Positions 1-13,800 of a DNA stretch of 64,000 nucleotides are shown in pieces (the stretch's first letter is position 1; every line of letters starts with the position of its first letter). Source of the DNA: Podospora bellae-mahoneyi (Eukaryota > Ascomycota > Sordariomycetes > Sordariales > Podosporaceae). A model generated the notes under the pieces. It did not search any database and was not told where the DNA came from. It saw only the letters and a program-made list of their open reading frames with translations. The stretch is taken from NCBI RefSeq assembly GCF_035222275.1, contig NC_085883.1, positions 1,116,001 to 1,180,000 of the forward strand, in the 5' to 3' direction. The position numbers and the translations under genes were made by a program.

Positions 1-378
1 ATCTTTATTATAAACTAAATTTCGTCGAAATTATAAATATTATTATTTATAATACTATACTTAACTTTAGTATTTTATATAAACGTAAATTACTCGGTAA
101 TACCCTTTAAATCCTCGTACTTAGCCCTCTAATAGTTATATTTATACGTAAAACGCGTATAGAGCTACAATTAATATTTAATAAAGTTATATATTTAGAG
201 CTTACTAATAAATAGCGTATTATATATATATAATAGTTAGTAATTTATATTTTCCATACTACGTAATTCTAATAGAAAAGCACGCATATATAGTTTAATA
301 ATATATTAAATAATAATTTCTTCTTCGGAATTTATAAGCTAGTATAAGTTAAGCGTAGTACCGTACTTTATAGGTTAG
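1..378 (-). pseudogene. pogo/Fot1-like transposase, downstream fragment
   Basis: Read on the minus strand this stretch continues the transposase fragment found at 23119-23233 on the far side of the inserted retroelement. The frame carries straight across the GTTAG target duplication. Visible remnants include an RAF motif typical of the HTH_Tnp/CENP-B-like region, a TRFT.KY.Y.RAK block, and YNFDE at 21-35, which matches the conserved stretch around the first catalytic Asp of pogo-type DDE transposases. In-frame stops are TAA/TAG codons where homologues have Gln or Trp, as RIP produces. The gene is dead and is cut by the left edge of the window, so its catalytic C-terminus and left terminal repeat are not visible. 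Family assignment rests on remembered motif patterns. Confidence 0.75.
374..378. repeat. Target-site duplication of Ty3-A, left copy (GTTAG)
   Basis: GTTAG sits directly before the first base of the left LTR. The same five bases directly follow the last base of the right LTR, at 23119-23123. A 5 bp duplication is normal for Ty3/gypsy integrases. Confidence 0.85.
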
Positions 379-823
379 TATAACGAACCCCTATCCAGAA
401 CCTCTGAAAGGGATACCGGTTAAAGGCTACTCCTGAATAATCCTAGTTCGGTATAGCTAAATAATATACGATAAAATATTTTAATATAAATATAAGATAC
501 CGTAAATATAAGCTTAAATTATATACTATAGAACTATCTATCTATACCAGCCAGTTCCTCTATATATATAGACCTTAGGGCCCTAAGGTACTTACCCTAC
601 TACGGCCCCGATCACTCCTAGCACTTTATATCCTATAAAGTACTTGTCGTACTATACCTTCGATTACCCGTAGTATTTTACATCCTGCAGACTATTTAGG
701 CCTCTTAGCGCCGTAGTATTTCTAGTTAGCTTTAATTAATTATTTCCTAATTTCTTTAATAATTAGTTAAGGACGCCCCGCGCCCTATATACTACGCGAC
801 TTACTATTAAGTTAACTATAATA
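379..823 (-). repeat. Ty3-A LTR (3' LTR in element sense)
   Basis: This 445 bp LTR is strongly RIP-mutated. It matches 22674-23118 and the two Ty3-B LTRs along its whole length. The adjoining internal sequence, read on the minus strand, holds a purine-rich run as expected for a polypurine tract next to the 3' LTR. Confidence 0.88.
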
Positions 824-3800
824 TAATACCCTTCCTCTTAGGTCGATACCCCGGTAATTATATTTTTAAAATAATCTTTAATCCCCTTTTTTTACTATAT
901 CCTTATAATAAATTTTTTTCCTTTTTTATTTTACCGTTATATTTAATTATATAAAGAAATTTATTTATATAAGTATTAACCGTCGTTATAATTAAATATT
1001 TTTCCTTAAGGAATTCGGCTTTATTATACCCGAATATATTTATTATAAAAAAAATAATTTTACATATATAATTTTCTTTCGATATAATTAATATTTTTTA
1101 TATATTAAATTAAATTGCTTTTATTATAATATTTATAATATAAATTATAAATTCTTTCCTAAACTATTATACGCTTCTTTATTAATTTTATAGTCCGTTT
1201 TTTTATTAAAGAGAAAAAACGTTTAAATATAGAAAAGTAAATTACTTTAAACAAATTCCTTCGTTTTAAAATATAATCGCGTATCTTCGAAGTATAAATC
1301 TTTATTACTTTCCGTTATAAATCTTGTTTTTTTAAAAAAGAAAAAAGAGAGTTTTCCGTGCGGCTTACTATTCTATATAGCCCGCCGGTAATAAATATTT
1401 CTATTACTTCTTTTTTTATTATTATTTTTACTTCGGCCTTTTCTTTTTTAAATCCTACTTTAGATTTTAATTAGCTTTCCGACCTTTCCTTTAATTTTAA
1501 TATAGCCGATCCTTCTTTCTTAACCGCGTAAAATATCATTAATAATACGCTTTTTACTTTTTAAAGTAATTAAAACGTATAACGCTATTTATATTTAATT
1601 TTTTTTATATTTTTTAACTTCGTAATATAATACGTAGTATATTAATTATTCATATCGAAAATATAAATTCGATTTCCGTTAAAGTTCTTTTATATTTAAA
1701 TTTATAAATACTTTTCTATAATTTAAATATAGATTTTTTTTATTACTTTATCAATCGTACGTTTCGATTATTTTTACGGTAATAAAAATATATAATATTA
1801 ATTAATTTAATTTCCTTTTTACTTTTTAACTTTATAGTATAGCGTATAATATATTAATTATTTTATCGAAAGTATAAATTCGATTTTTATTAAAGTTCTT
1901 TTAAATTTAAAAATATTTAATAAAATACTTTTAAGTTTAAATTTATTTTTGTTATTTTAAATTTTAAATAATTTAAATATTATTAATAAATTTTTTTTTA
2001 ATTTATTTAAATAATTAAAATATATTTATAGTTTTTACGAATTATTTATAATTAAATATTTTAATTAATTAATTAAATACTTTAATTAACTTTTATTAAA
2101 TTATAAATTTAATATTTTTTTTATATTATATTTTTTTTCGTCCTCCGCTATTATTTATATTAACTTTATTTACCGGTAATACGGGTTTTATAAGTAAAAT
2201 ATAAAAAGTATATAACTATAAATATATTATATAAAGTAATTTTAGTTCGAATACCGTTTCCGATATTTTCTTTTTAATTTTAAACGGACCTACTTATTTA
2301 TAATTTAATTTTTTATTAAATTTTTCAATATATAAATTACGTATAAAAAGGAATATTATATTTTTTTTTTTAAAGTAAAGTCCCTCGAACCTTTTAGTAT
2401 TATAATATTTCTATATTTTTTCTTTCATTAACTTTAATTCTTATTTAAATTTATTATAAAATATATATATTTTATTTATTTTAATTTTAGCTTTAAGGAC
2501 TTTAATAATAAATTTTTATTATAAATTTACTTTATAATTAAAATTTATAAAAAAATATAACTTTCATAATTTCCGTTAATAATATATTATACTTTAATTA
2601 TATTATAAATAATAATTTAATTTAATTATTTTATTTAAAATTAATATAATTTTATGAATATTATTTTATAATTTAATTAAATCGTTTTATTTAACCGTTT
2701 ATTTAAGGGTAATAAGTTAATAACGCTTTACTTATTATCTTTAACTTCGTTATTAACGTTTTTTAAAATTTCGATATAAATTTAATATTATAATCCGTAA
2801 TAAACTCCTTTAATTATATATATATTATTACAATATACCGTAGTATTATATCCGTTAATTACTTTATTAATTAGGTTTCTTAATATAATAAAAAGTATAT
2901 TTATTTAGTAAACTTATTAACTATCGTTAATATATTATTATATTCAATATTAATTATTATATTTTTAAACTTTAATAATTTAATAATAAAGTTTATTATA
3001 ATTAAACTTTATAACGTTCCGCTATTAATAATAATTTTAAAAATCTATGAAGCTTATACTTTATAATTTTCGTTTTTTTATACGTATAGTATAATTAAAT
3101 AGTTTCTTTAACGTTATTTTTAATCCTCGGTTAATTAAAATATTATTTAATCTTTTTTATAGTTTTAACGATATTTATATATCCTCCGAGCTTTAATATA
3201 TAAATATTTATTCTTAATACCGTCCGGTTACTTAACTTTACGTATATTCGATTTTTATACTATAGCTTTCCTTAACTATTTTTTTAAATACTTTATAACT
3301 TTAGTTTTTCCTATTCATATTATTCTATAATATTAATATTTAATTTTCTTTAATATTTATTAAAAATAACCTTTTCGTAATATATTATATAATATTTTAT
3401 TTACGGTTATAGTAAATACTTAAGAATATTATTTAATACTTCTTTAAATAATAATAATAATTCCTTAAATATATTTTTATAATAATCGGTACGCTAGCTA
3501 AATATATTTACTTTAGTATTTTCCGAATTTCTTTTATAATTAATTTAAAAATTAAATTCTAAAAAAAACTTTAATTATTATATTTACTATACGTTAAGGA
3601 CCTTCGTAGTAATAAAATATTATAAATTCTTATAATTTAAATAAATTTATATCTTATATTTAATATTATTAAAATATAACTTTTATTTCTTAAACGTTTC
3701 GATAATAATGAATAGCTTTTTATTATAAATTGAATAGTTTTAATATATTTTTTAAGCTTTTTTAAAAAAAGTTATTAAATATAATTTATTATAATTATTT

Positions 3801-4815
3801 TATTATATTAATTATTTACCGATTATATAATTTAATATCTTTACTTTAACTTTAAATAATTAATTAAAGTTTAATAATTCAAATATTAAATCCTTTAAAA
3901 TAGCCTCTTTTAGTTCGTAAAAGGCTTACTTTTTTTCTTACCTTTACCGGAATTTTATATTTTTTTTAATTAAATAATTAAAAAACTTCGCGATATTTAT
4001 ATACCTTCGAATAAATATTTTATAGAAATTTATAAACCTTGAAAATTCTTTAATATATATTTATAATTATAGCGTAAATTAATCTTTAATTATTATAATG
4101 TTTTTAAATTTTATATAAACCTTATTTAATAATATTAAATATTTTAAATATATTATTTTTTATACGTAAAACTCGCTTTTCTTTTTATTAATTAAAAGTC
4201 CGGCTCTATATAGTATATCGAGTATTTTTTATATATACCGTTTATATTTTTCTAAAATATATAAATAAATAAAGATATTATCGAAATAATATATTATTAT
4301 TTTATCGAGGTACTTTTATATTATATAATTAATAAAAGATTAAAACATCGCAGGTATATTAATTAACCTAAATAGTATTATAAGATATTCGAAATAATTA
4401 TAAGATATACGAAATACTATTTTTTATTTATTTCTTTCTTTAATCCGTATATAAGTATACCCGATAAATATATTTAAGCGTATAAAGTATTACGCTTTTA
4501 CTAATTAACTCCGTAATTTAAATATTAACGATAGTAAATAATTATTTTTTACTATTTTATTATTTAACTATTAATAATCTATATATAATCGTAAGCTTTT
4601 ATTTTTTTTCGGTACGAAAAAAATAAAGTATTTTATTAGTAATATAAATTCCTTAATATAATTTCTTTTTAAATTTTTATTTAAATATTTTTATAGTTTT
4701 TTATTTTATTTATCGTTAATATAATATATTTTAAATAATTATAATTTAACTTTCTTTTTTAATTTAATTTTATAGTTTTATAGTCTTTACTTTAAAAACC
4801 CCTTTAAATACTTAA
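824..4815 (-). pseudogene. Ty3-A internal region, 3' part (decayed pol)
   Basis: The reverse complement of about 4130-4700 reads as a degraded reverse transcriptase core with recognisable stretches around a YIDY/QLNN-like motif. Sequence toward 824 corresponds to integrase and the C-terminal part of pol. Near 1612-1618 and 1824-1830 a segment of about 210 bp occurs twice in tandem. The same duplication is visible in Ty3-C (18424 and 18624) but only once in Ty3-B (near 6045). No open frame of useful length survives. Confidence 0.75.
4811..4815. repeat. Target-site duplication of Ty3-B, left copy (CTTAA)
   Basis: CTTAA precedes the Ty3-B LTR and is repeated at 19955-19959 after it. The homologous uninterrupted site inside Ty3-B (around 9040-9062) shows the same sequence with no insert, which confirms the junction. 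Confidence 0.88.
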
Positions 4816-5261
4816 TATAACGAACCCCTATCCAGAACCTCTGAAAGGAATACCGGTTGAAGGCTGCTTTTGAATAATCCTAATTCGGTACAGCTAAATA
4901 GTGTACGATAAGATATCTCAATGTAATTATAAGATACTGTAACTACAATTTAAATTGCATACTACGGAATTATCTATCTACACCAGCCAGTTCCTCCGTA
5001 TATATATAGACCTCGGGGCCCTGAGGTGCTCGCCCTACTACGGCCCCGATCACTCCTAGCACTTTGCATCCCGCGAAGTGCTCGTCGTGCTATACCTTCG
5101 ATTACCCGTAATATCTTACGTCCTGTAGACTACTTAGGCCTTTTAGCGCCGTAGTACTTCTGCCTAGCCTTAATTAGCTACCTCTTAGTTTTCTTAATAA
5201 TTAGTTAGGAACGCCCCGCGCCTTATATACTACGCGGCCTAGCATTAGGTTAATTATAATA
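4816..5261 (-). repeat. Ty3-B LTR (3' LTR in element sense)
   Basis: This 446 bp LTR starts with mutated TGTGACG and ends with mutated TGTGACA. The next bases, read on the minus strand, contain a purine run of the AGGAGGAGGGG type, the expected polypurine tract. It is less heavily mutated than the Ty3-A copy at 379-823. Confidence 0.88.
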
Positions 5262-8200
5262 TAATGCCCCTCCTCCTAGGTCGATACCCTAGCGACCGTA
5301 TTCCTAAAATAGTCTTTAATCCCCTTTTCCTATAGTATCCCTTTAATAAATTTTCCTTCTCTTTTATTTTACCGTTATATTTAATCGTATAAAGAAGCCC
5401 GCTCGTACGAATACCAATCATCGCCGCAATTAAATACTTTTCCTTAAAAAGTTTAACCTTATTATACCCGAATATATTTATTATAAAAAAAATAGCCTTA
5501 AATATATAACTTTCTTTCGATACGACCGATACCTCCCGTATATTAAATCGAATCGCTTTTACTATAATATTTATAATATAAATCGTAAATCCTTTCCTAA
5601 ACTATTATATACTTCTTTACTAACCCTATAGTCCGTCCTTTTATTAAAGAGAAAAAACACTTAAATACCGAAAAGTAAATTATTTTAAATAAGTTTTTTC
5701 GTCTCGAGGTATAATCGCGTACTTTTAAAATATAAGCCTTCATTACTTTTCGTTACGAATCTTATTTCTTTAAAGGAAAAAAAAGAAAGTTATTTACGCG
5801 GTTTATTATCCTATATAGCCCGTTAATAATAAATACCTTTATTATTTTTTTTTATTATTACTTTTATTTCGGCCCTTTCCTTTTTAAATCCTACCTTAAG
5901 CCTCGATTAATTTACCGACCTTTTTTTTAATCCCGGTATAGCCGGTCCTTCTTTCTTAACCGCGTAAGATACCGTTAATAATATACTTTTCCTTTCCTAG
6001 GATAATTAAAACGCGTAACGTTATTTATATTTAATTCTCCTTATACCTTCTAACTTTATAATATAGTATATAATATATTAATTATTTTACTAAAAGCGTA
6101 AGTTCGAATTTTATTAAGATTTCTTTAGGTTTAAAAGGGTTTAGTAAAATCTTTTTACGCCCGGATTTATTTTTATTTATTTAAATTTTAACCGGTTTAA
6201 ATATTATTAATAAAAGATTTTTAATTTTTTTAAATAATTGAAATATATTTATAATTTTATAAATTATTTATAGTTAAATACCTTAATTAATTAACTAAAT
6301 ACTTTAATTAACTTTTATTAAACCGTAAATTAAATATTTTTTCTATATTATATTTTTTTTCTTTATCCTCCGCTATAGCCTATATATTAACTTTACTTAC
6401 CGGTAATATAGGCTCTAGAAGTAAAATATAAAAGGTATATAACTATAAATATATTATACGGGGTAGTTTTACTTCGAATACCGTTTCCGATATTTTTCTT
6501 TTAACTTTAAACGGGCTTATTTATTTATAATTTAGTTTCTTTCTAAATCTTTTAATACGTAAATTATATATAGAAAGGAATATTATATTTTTTTCTTTAA
6601 AGTAAAGTCTTTCGAGCTTTTTAATATTATAGTATTTCCGTATTTTTTCCTTTATAAATTTTAATTTTTATTTAAATTTACCGTAAAATATATATATTTT
6701 ATTTACTTTAACCTCGGCCTTAAGTATTTTAATAGTAAGTCCTTACCGTAGATTTACTTTATAATTAAAATCTATAAAGAAAAATATAATTTTTATAATT
6801 TCCGTTAGTGATATATTATACGTTAACTATACTATAAATAATAATTTAATTTAATTATTTTATTTAAAATTAATATAATTCTATAAATATTATTTTATAA
6901 TTTAATTAAACCGTTCCGTTTAACCGTTCGTTTAAAAATAGTAAATTAATAACGCTTTACTTATTATCCCTAACCTCGTTATTAACGCTTTTTACAATTT
7001 CGATATAAATTTAATATTGCGATCCGTAATAAACTTTTTTAATTATATATATATTATTATAATATATTATAATATTACGTTTATTAATTACTTTATTAAT
7101 TAAATTTTTTTATATAATAAAAAATATATTTATTTAATAAACTTATCGACTACCGTTAATATATTATTATACTTAACGCCGGTTATTATATCCTTAAACT
7201 TTAGTAATTTAATAATAAAGTTTATTATAATTAAATTTAATAGTTATTTTACTATTAATAATAATTTTAAAAATCTATGTAGTTTATACTTTATAACCTT
7301 CGTTCTTTCGTATATATAATATAATTAAATAATTTCTTTAACGTTATTTTTAATTTTCGGCTAATTAAAATATTATTTAATTTTTTTTATAGTTTTAGTA
7401 ATACCTATATATTTTCCGAGTTTCGATATATAAATATTTATTATTAATATCGTCCGATTACCTAGCTTTACGTATATTCGATTCTTATACTATAACTTTT
7501 TTTAGTTATCCTTTTAAATACTTTATAGCTTTAGCTTTTTCTATTAATATTATTTTATAATATTAGTATTTAATTTCCTTTAATATTTATTAAAAGTAGT
7601 TTTTTCCCGATATATTATATAATACTTTATTTATAACTATAATAAATATTTAAAAATATTATTAAATACTTTCTTAAATAATAATAATAACTTTTTAAAT
7701 ATATCTTTATAATAATTAATATACTAATTAAATATATTTACTTTAACGTTTTCCGATCCCTTCTTATAATTAATTTAAAAATTAAATTTTAAAAGAAACT
7801 TTAATTATTATATTTACCGCGCGTTAAGGACCTTCGTAATAATAAAGTACCGTAAATTTTTATAATCTATATAGACCTATACTTCGTACTTAATATTATT
7901 AAAGTATAGCTTTTATTTTTTAAACGTTTCGATAATAATAAATAATTTTTTATTATAAATTAAATAGTTTTAACGTATTCCCTCGAGTTTTTTCGAAAAA
8001 AAAGTTATTAAATATAATTTATTATTATTATTTCGCTATTTTAATTACTTACCGATTGTATAGTTTAATATATTTACCTTAATTTTAAATAATCGATTAG
8101 GGTTTAATAGTTTAAGTACCGGGTTTTTTAAAATAGTTTTTTTTAATTCTTAAAAAGCTTACTTTTCTTTTTACCTTTATTAAAACTCTACGTCTTTCTT

Positions 8201-11200
8201 AATTAAATAGTTAAAAAGCTTTATAGTATTTATATACCTTTAAATAAATATCCTATAGAAGTTTGTAAACCCTAAAAATTCTTTAATATATATTTATAAT
8301 TATAACGTAAACTAATCTTTAATTATTATAATTTTCCTAAATTCTATATAAACTATACTTAACGATATTAAATATTCTAAATATATTATTTTTTATATAT
8401 AAAACTCGCTCTTTTCTTTATTAATTAAAAGTCCGGCTCCGTATAACGCGTTAAATATCTTTCGTACGTACCGTTTATATTCCTCTAAAGTACGTAAGTA
8501 AATAAAAACGTTATCGAAATAGTATATTACTATTTTATTAAAGTACTTTTATATTATATAATTAATAAAAGATTAAAACGTCGCGGGTATATTAATTAGC
8601 TTAAATAGTATTACGAAATACTTAAAATAATTATAGGACGTACGAAATACTATTTTCTATTTATCTTTTTTTTTAATCCGTATATAGGTATATCCGATAA
8701 ATATATTTAAACGTATAAAGTATTACGCCTTTATTAATTAACTTTATAATTTAAATATTAATAATAATAAATAATTATTTTTTACCGTTTCGTTATTTAA
8801 TTACCGGTAATTTATATATAATCGTAAGTTTCCGTCTTTTTTTAATACGAAAAAAACGGGGTATTTTATTAGCGATATAAACTTCTTAATATAATTTCTT
8901 TTTAAATTTTCGTTTAAATACTTTTATAGTTTTTTACTTTATTTATTATTAATATAATATACTTTAAATAACTATAATTTAACTCCCTTTTTTAATTTAA
9001 TTTTATAATCCTACGGCCCTCGCTTTAAAAGCCTTTTTAAATATTTAATTATAAAAGTTAAGTATTCTCGATATTCTATTAGTATTACTTTTTTCTCGGC
9101 CTTTTCTATATTATTATAATAAATATATTTATTAATTTCCAATATCTTTATTAACGTTATTAACCTTATTTTTTCGATTTTACTACCTATATCGATAAAA
9201 TATATTATTATTTTTTAAACTCTTTACGGTAGTACCGTAAATAGTACTTATTTTATATTTTATTCCGTACGCATTTTTAATCTTTTATCGTTAACTAAAT
9301 ACTTTTAAAGTTTTTTTAATTATAAATAATTACTATCCTTCTAATCGATATTTAAATTATAGTTTTTATACTATAATTACTTTAAAATTATATCTTTCGA
9401 GGGTCCTATATTTATCATATTAAAAATAATTAAAATTATTTTTCTTTCGATTATAATATTTAAAAGTAATATTTCCCTATAAACCTTTTACATACGAAAT
9501 AGTCTTTATATAACGATCTATTCTTTTTTTCTTTTATAGTATCCGGGTTTAATATATAAATTATAGTAAAATTAGGTTTATTTTTATATTATTATTTATT
9601 AATATTATTATTTAAAGATTTTTTTATCGTATAGTAATTTAAAAATAGTTATTTCTTTTACTTTTTCCTTATATAGTAACGACTTTACTAATAAACCTCG
9701 GATTATTATTTCATATCTTTACTTTATACTAATATTTTTAAAAATATTATTTATAATTTATTAAAAGTTAATAGCTTTCGCGAAAGGTCGCGAATTGTTT
9801 TTTAAACGATTATATTATTTAAAAACGTTTTTTTATTTCGGATTAATTAATAATATAAAGTTTTTTAATTATACTTACTTAATTTCCTTTTATTTTTTAT
9901 CTTTTACTTTTTTAATACTTTCTTATATTTTTATCCGATAATAATTCTTTTATTTAATTTTATATACTTTATTTTAATAATATCGTTTAACTTTGTCTTA
10001 TAAATATATAGTATAATTTAAGCTTAAATACTATTTTAATATTATTTTTTTTAAAAAATATATATTATCGTCCGTATTTTAACTTTCTATATATTTAACG
10101 TAATATTTTATATACCTTAGTATAATCTATATAACCTAAAGGTTATCCTTTAGTTTAACCGGGTTTTAAACCTTTTATAAAAGGTAATCGTTTAAATCTT
10201 TCTACCGGGCCTTTTTTTATTTAATTATAATTTTTTTAATTAACTATAGCTTACTTTCCTTATTTACTTTATATACCGGCTAATAACCGTATAGTAACTT
10301 ACTTTAATAGTACTTTATATATTTATATATAATATATTAAAACTAAAGTATTTTCCGATATTCCGGATATTTAAAATAAAGTTATATTATATTTCCTTTA
10401 TAAAATATATATTATATAGGTATTAATATATTTTTTAATATTTTTGCGATTTTAATATTAATGACTTTCCTACTTTTTTAATACTTTTTTTAGTTTTTAT
10501 ATACGAGCTTTATAGGCTATAATATATTTTATAAAATAATAAATCTATATTTATTATATTACCTTTTTAGTATTACTTATTTAATAGGTTCTTACGTAAG
10601 ATTATTACTTTTAGCGATTTCCGTAATAATTTCCGTAATAATTTATATTAATTAATCTTTTAATACTTATATTTAAAAATCTTTTTTTTTTATATTTCAT
10701 TTTTAGTTTTTTTATTATTTTTCGTAACTCTTAAAACTTTACTTCTTTTTATTTAGTATATTAATTAAAATCTTTTTTTAATTTTATTATTCCGCTTTAT
10801 TAATATTTAATAGCCGTTACTTCCGTAACTTTTAGTCCCTTCGATATAATAGTAATTACGATCTTTTTTTTTTAGCCGAGTCGTTTAGGTATTTAATAGT
10901 TCTTTTTAAAGTATTTTACTTTACCGTAATTAAAATACTTAAAGTTATTTTTACTTTAGCCCCGGCCTTACGGCCTTTACTATTATATAGTATCGACGTT
11001 TATTGGTCCTAAATACGTAGTACCGGAATAATTAATACTAAAGTATTATTTCTTACGTTTATCGTTAAAGCGGTTATTACTAAAGTACCCTTTATTACTA
11101 TAGTAACCCTTATTACTACCCTTCTTCTCCGTACGACGCTAGAATTATCGATCGTCGATCCGTATAGCTATAGTAATATATTTATCGATAGTATTAAGCC

Positions 11201-11907
11201 TCGACTCCTTATATAATTTATCCTTTATTTTTTTTAAGGTTATTATAGAAAAGTTATATTAACCCCTTATCGTTAATAGTATTACGTAAATTATTAATTT
11301 TAAATAAAGCTATATAATTAATTATTAAATACGTTTAACGTAGGTTTATAAGCCTTTTTTATATACGCCTTATCTTATTATACTTTCTAAATACCTTTTT
11401 AAACTTAGTTTTAAAGATATAGTAACTCTTAAAGTATTCTATAGTAATCTTCTTTTAATCGGACGGCTCTTCCTCGTAATAATTATTAAAGATAGGCTTA
11501 AATTACGTAAAAGCTTTATCCTTAAGTCTAATAGCTATAAAAATAACCTTCGACTTTTCGTTAATAAATTAGTTTAAATATTAACGAAAATAGGTTTTAA
11601 GTTAAATTAAAAACTCTTTAAGCTTTACCTTTCTTTCTTTATAGCGCTCCGGTGTTAGGAACTTAAGTACTACTTTAAGTAAAGTTAATATAATAATAAT
11701 TTACTTCCGAGTCTATTAAGCCTCGTCTTTAAGTTCCTTAAAATACCGCATTACCTACTCTATAGTAAATTAAGTATTAATAGTAGTAGGTCTTTCATTA
11801 TTTAAGCTAAGCGAAATACTTCCTATCTAAATATTTTTAGGTCTGGCTATAATAGTAAAAAGACGCCTTTAATTTATCCGTAATAAAGTTAAAGTAAGTA
11901 TATAACG
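5262..11907 (-). pseudogene. Ty3-B internal region (decayed gag-pol)
   Basis: On the minus strand gag lies near 11907, reverse transcriptase around 8400-8900 and integrase toward 5262. The homologous blocks align with Ty3-A and Ty3-C at each of these places, but stop codons interrupt every frame. Most residual cytosines are in CpG or CC contexts, the pattern left by RIP. Nothing here is expected to be translated. Confidence 0.75.
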
Positions 11908-12197
11908 TATAACGAATCTCTATTTAGAACCTCTAAAAGGGATACCGGTTAAAGGTTACTTCTAAATAATCCTAGTTCGGTATAACTAAATAGTATACGA
12001 TAAGATATCTTAATATAATTATAAGATACTATAACTATAATTTAAATTATATACTACGGAACTGTCTATTTACACCAGCCAGTTCCTCCGTATATATATA
12101 GACCTCGGGGCCCTGAGGTGCTCGCCCTGCTACGGCCCCGATCACTCCTAGCACTTTGCATCCCGCGAAGTGCTCGTCGTGCTATGCCTTCGATCAC
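11908..12197 (-). repeat. Ty3-B second LTR, first piece
   Basis: These 290 bp match the first 290 bp of the other Ty3-A/B LTRs. They stop at the ATCAC target site (12193-12197) where Ty3-C entered. The remaining 156 bp are at 19799-19954, and together they give 446 bp, the same as the partner LTR. Sequence from about 12085 on is nearly free of RIP changes. Confidence 0.9.
12193..12197. repeat. Target-site duplication of Ty3-C, left copy (ATCAC)
   Basis: ATCAC is repeated at 19794-19798. Uninterrupted LTRs, for example around 22963, read straight through this site with a single ATCAC, which is the empty-site control. Confidence 0.92.
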
Positions 12198-12622
12198 TGT
12201 CACAACCCTGGTTCAGGACGGGTTGTGGGGCCACGGGAATAGGGGCAATCGGAAGAACGTACGAGAATAGCCAATCACACAGTAAGGGACGACTGATTAG
12301 TACGCCAAGGGCGCTAAGCAGACTAAGCAGAGTGCTTAGTCTGATTAGGGCACTAAGTCAACTGAGTAGTCGTGATTAGTGTGCTAAGGGTACTAAATAA
12401 GAAGTAAATATAGTTTAGTATAAAGTCTATATATATACGGAGGAACTAGCTAGTATAGATAAATAGTTCCGTAATACATAATTTTAAGCTTATATTTATA
12501 GTATTTAGTATTTATATTAAAATATTTTATCGTATACTATTTAACTATACCGAACTAGAATTATTCAGAAGTAACCTTTAACCGGTATCCCTTTTAGAGA
12601 TTTTAGATAGAAATTCGTTATA
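12198..12622 (+). repeat. Ty3-C 5' LTR
   Basis: In this 425 bp LTR the first ~200 bp are close to the unmutated state, with repeated CTAAG/CTTAG-like motifs in U3. The R-U5 half is heavily RIP-mutated. A TATATATA run near 12430 precedes the part shared with Ty3-A/B and is a candidate core promoter. Confidence 0.9.
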
Positions 12623-13800
12623 CGTTATATATTTACTTTAACTTTATTATAGATAAATTAAAGGTATTTAAACGCTATAGTTAAAGATACTAGTACTTAA
12701 CCTACTATCGATTAGCTTCTTATATATATCTAGGAGTTTAAAGATAAGTTACGGATCTCGTACGACTCTCTTACGTAAAAGAATACTATACTTTATTAGG
12801 AATTCGGCGCCTTACGTAAAGAGGGAGATCGCGTTAAATTCGAGGCTCCGGATTACTATAGAAGAGCTAAAGGAGAGTTAGGGGGATTTTTAATTTAGCT
12901 TAAGGTATATTTTTAATATTACTCTTTCCGCTTCCCGGACGAGCCGTTTAAAGTAATATACGTTACGTTTAGGCTTAAAGATAAAGTACTTACTTAATTC
13001 GAGTTAATCCTAAAAGATTATTTTAATAATAAAAACGACGAGTAGAAGGAAGTTATAAAAAAGTATTTTAAATTATATAAAAAGTTTGAAGAGAAAATTA
13101 AGGAGGTATTTAAGAAGTACGATAAAAGTAAGTATATTTAGGAACGACTAGTTAATTTAAAGTAAATTAGATTTATTACTAATTACGTTACGGTATTTAA
13201 AATAAATATACTCCGTAGTAAAATTAACGATAAAAGATTAATATAATTATTCTATAATAGGTTTAAGGAAGAAATTAAAGATAAACTATATCGATAGGAA
13301 TGACCGGAAATAATTAACGAATATATCGTAATAGCGGTCCGTATCGACGATCGGTAATATTAGCGCTGTAAGGAATATAAAGATACGCGTGTATAAGGAC
13401 CCTATCGATTTAATAATAAAAGGAAGAAATAACTGTACGGTACTTACGTTTTAGAAACTACGTACGTAAGGCCTATAGAGATTAATATTATATAGTAGTA
13501 GAGGCTATAAGGCCGGGGCTAAGGTAGGGATAATTTTAAGTATTTTAATTATAGTAAAGTAAGATACTTTAAAAAAAACTATCGGGTATTTAAGCGATTC
13601 GGCTAGAAAAAAAAGATCGCCGTAGTTACTATATTAAAGGGACCGAGGGTTATAGAAATAGTAATTATTAGATATTAATAAGGCGGATCGGTAAAATTAA
13701 AAAAGAATTTAATTAGTACGCTAAATAAAAGAAAGTAAAGTTCTAAAAGCTATAGGAAATAGTAAAAAGGTTAAAGGCAGAATATAAGGAAGGAGATTTT
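12623..13800 (+). pseudogene. Ty3-C gag, RIP-inactivated
   Basis: This region lies directly after the 5' LTR and is gag-like. At 13541-13585 the frame reads YFNYSKVRYFKKNYR. This is what a C-x2-C-x4-H-x4-C zinc knuckle becomes when Cys codons change TGT to TAT and His changes CAC to TAC. Stop codons occur throughout the frame. Gag would have packaged the element RNA in cytoplasmic particles. The assignment rests on position plus the zinc knuckle. Confidence 0.7.

Noticed and set aside
12170-12379. 69-codon frame in the Ty3-C/Ty3-B junction
   Set aside because: It crosses the insertion junction and lies in LTR sequence left unmutated; open by chance.
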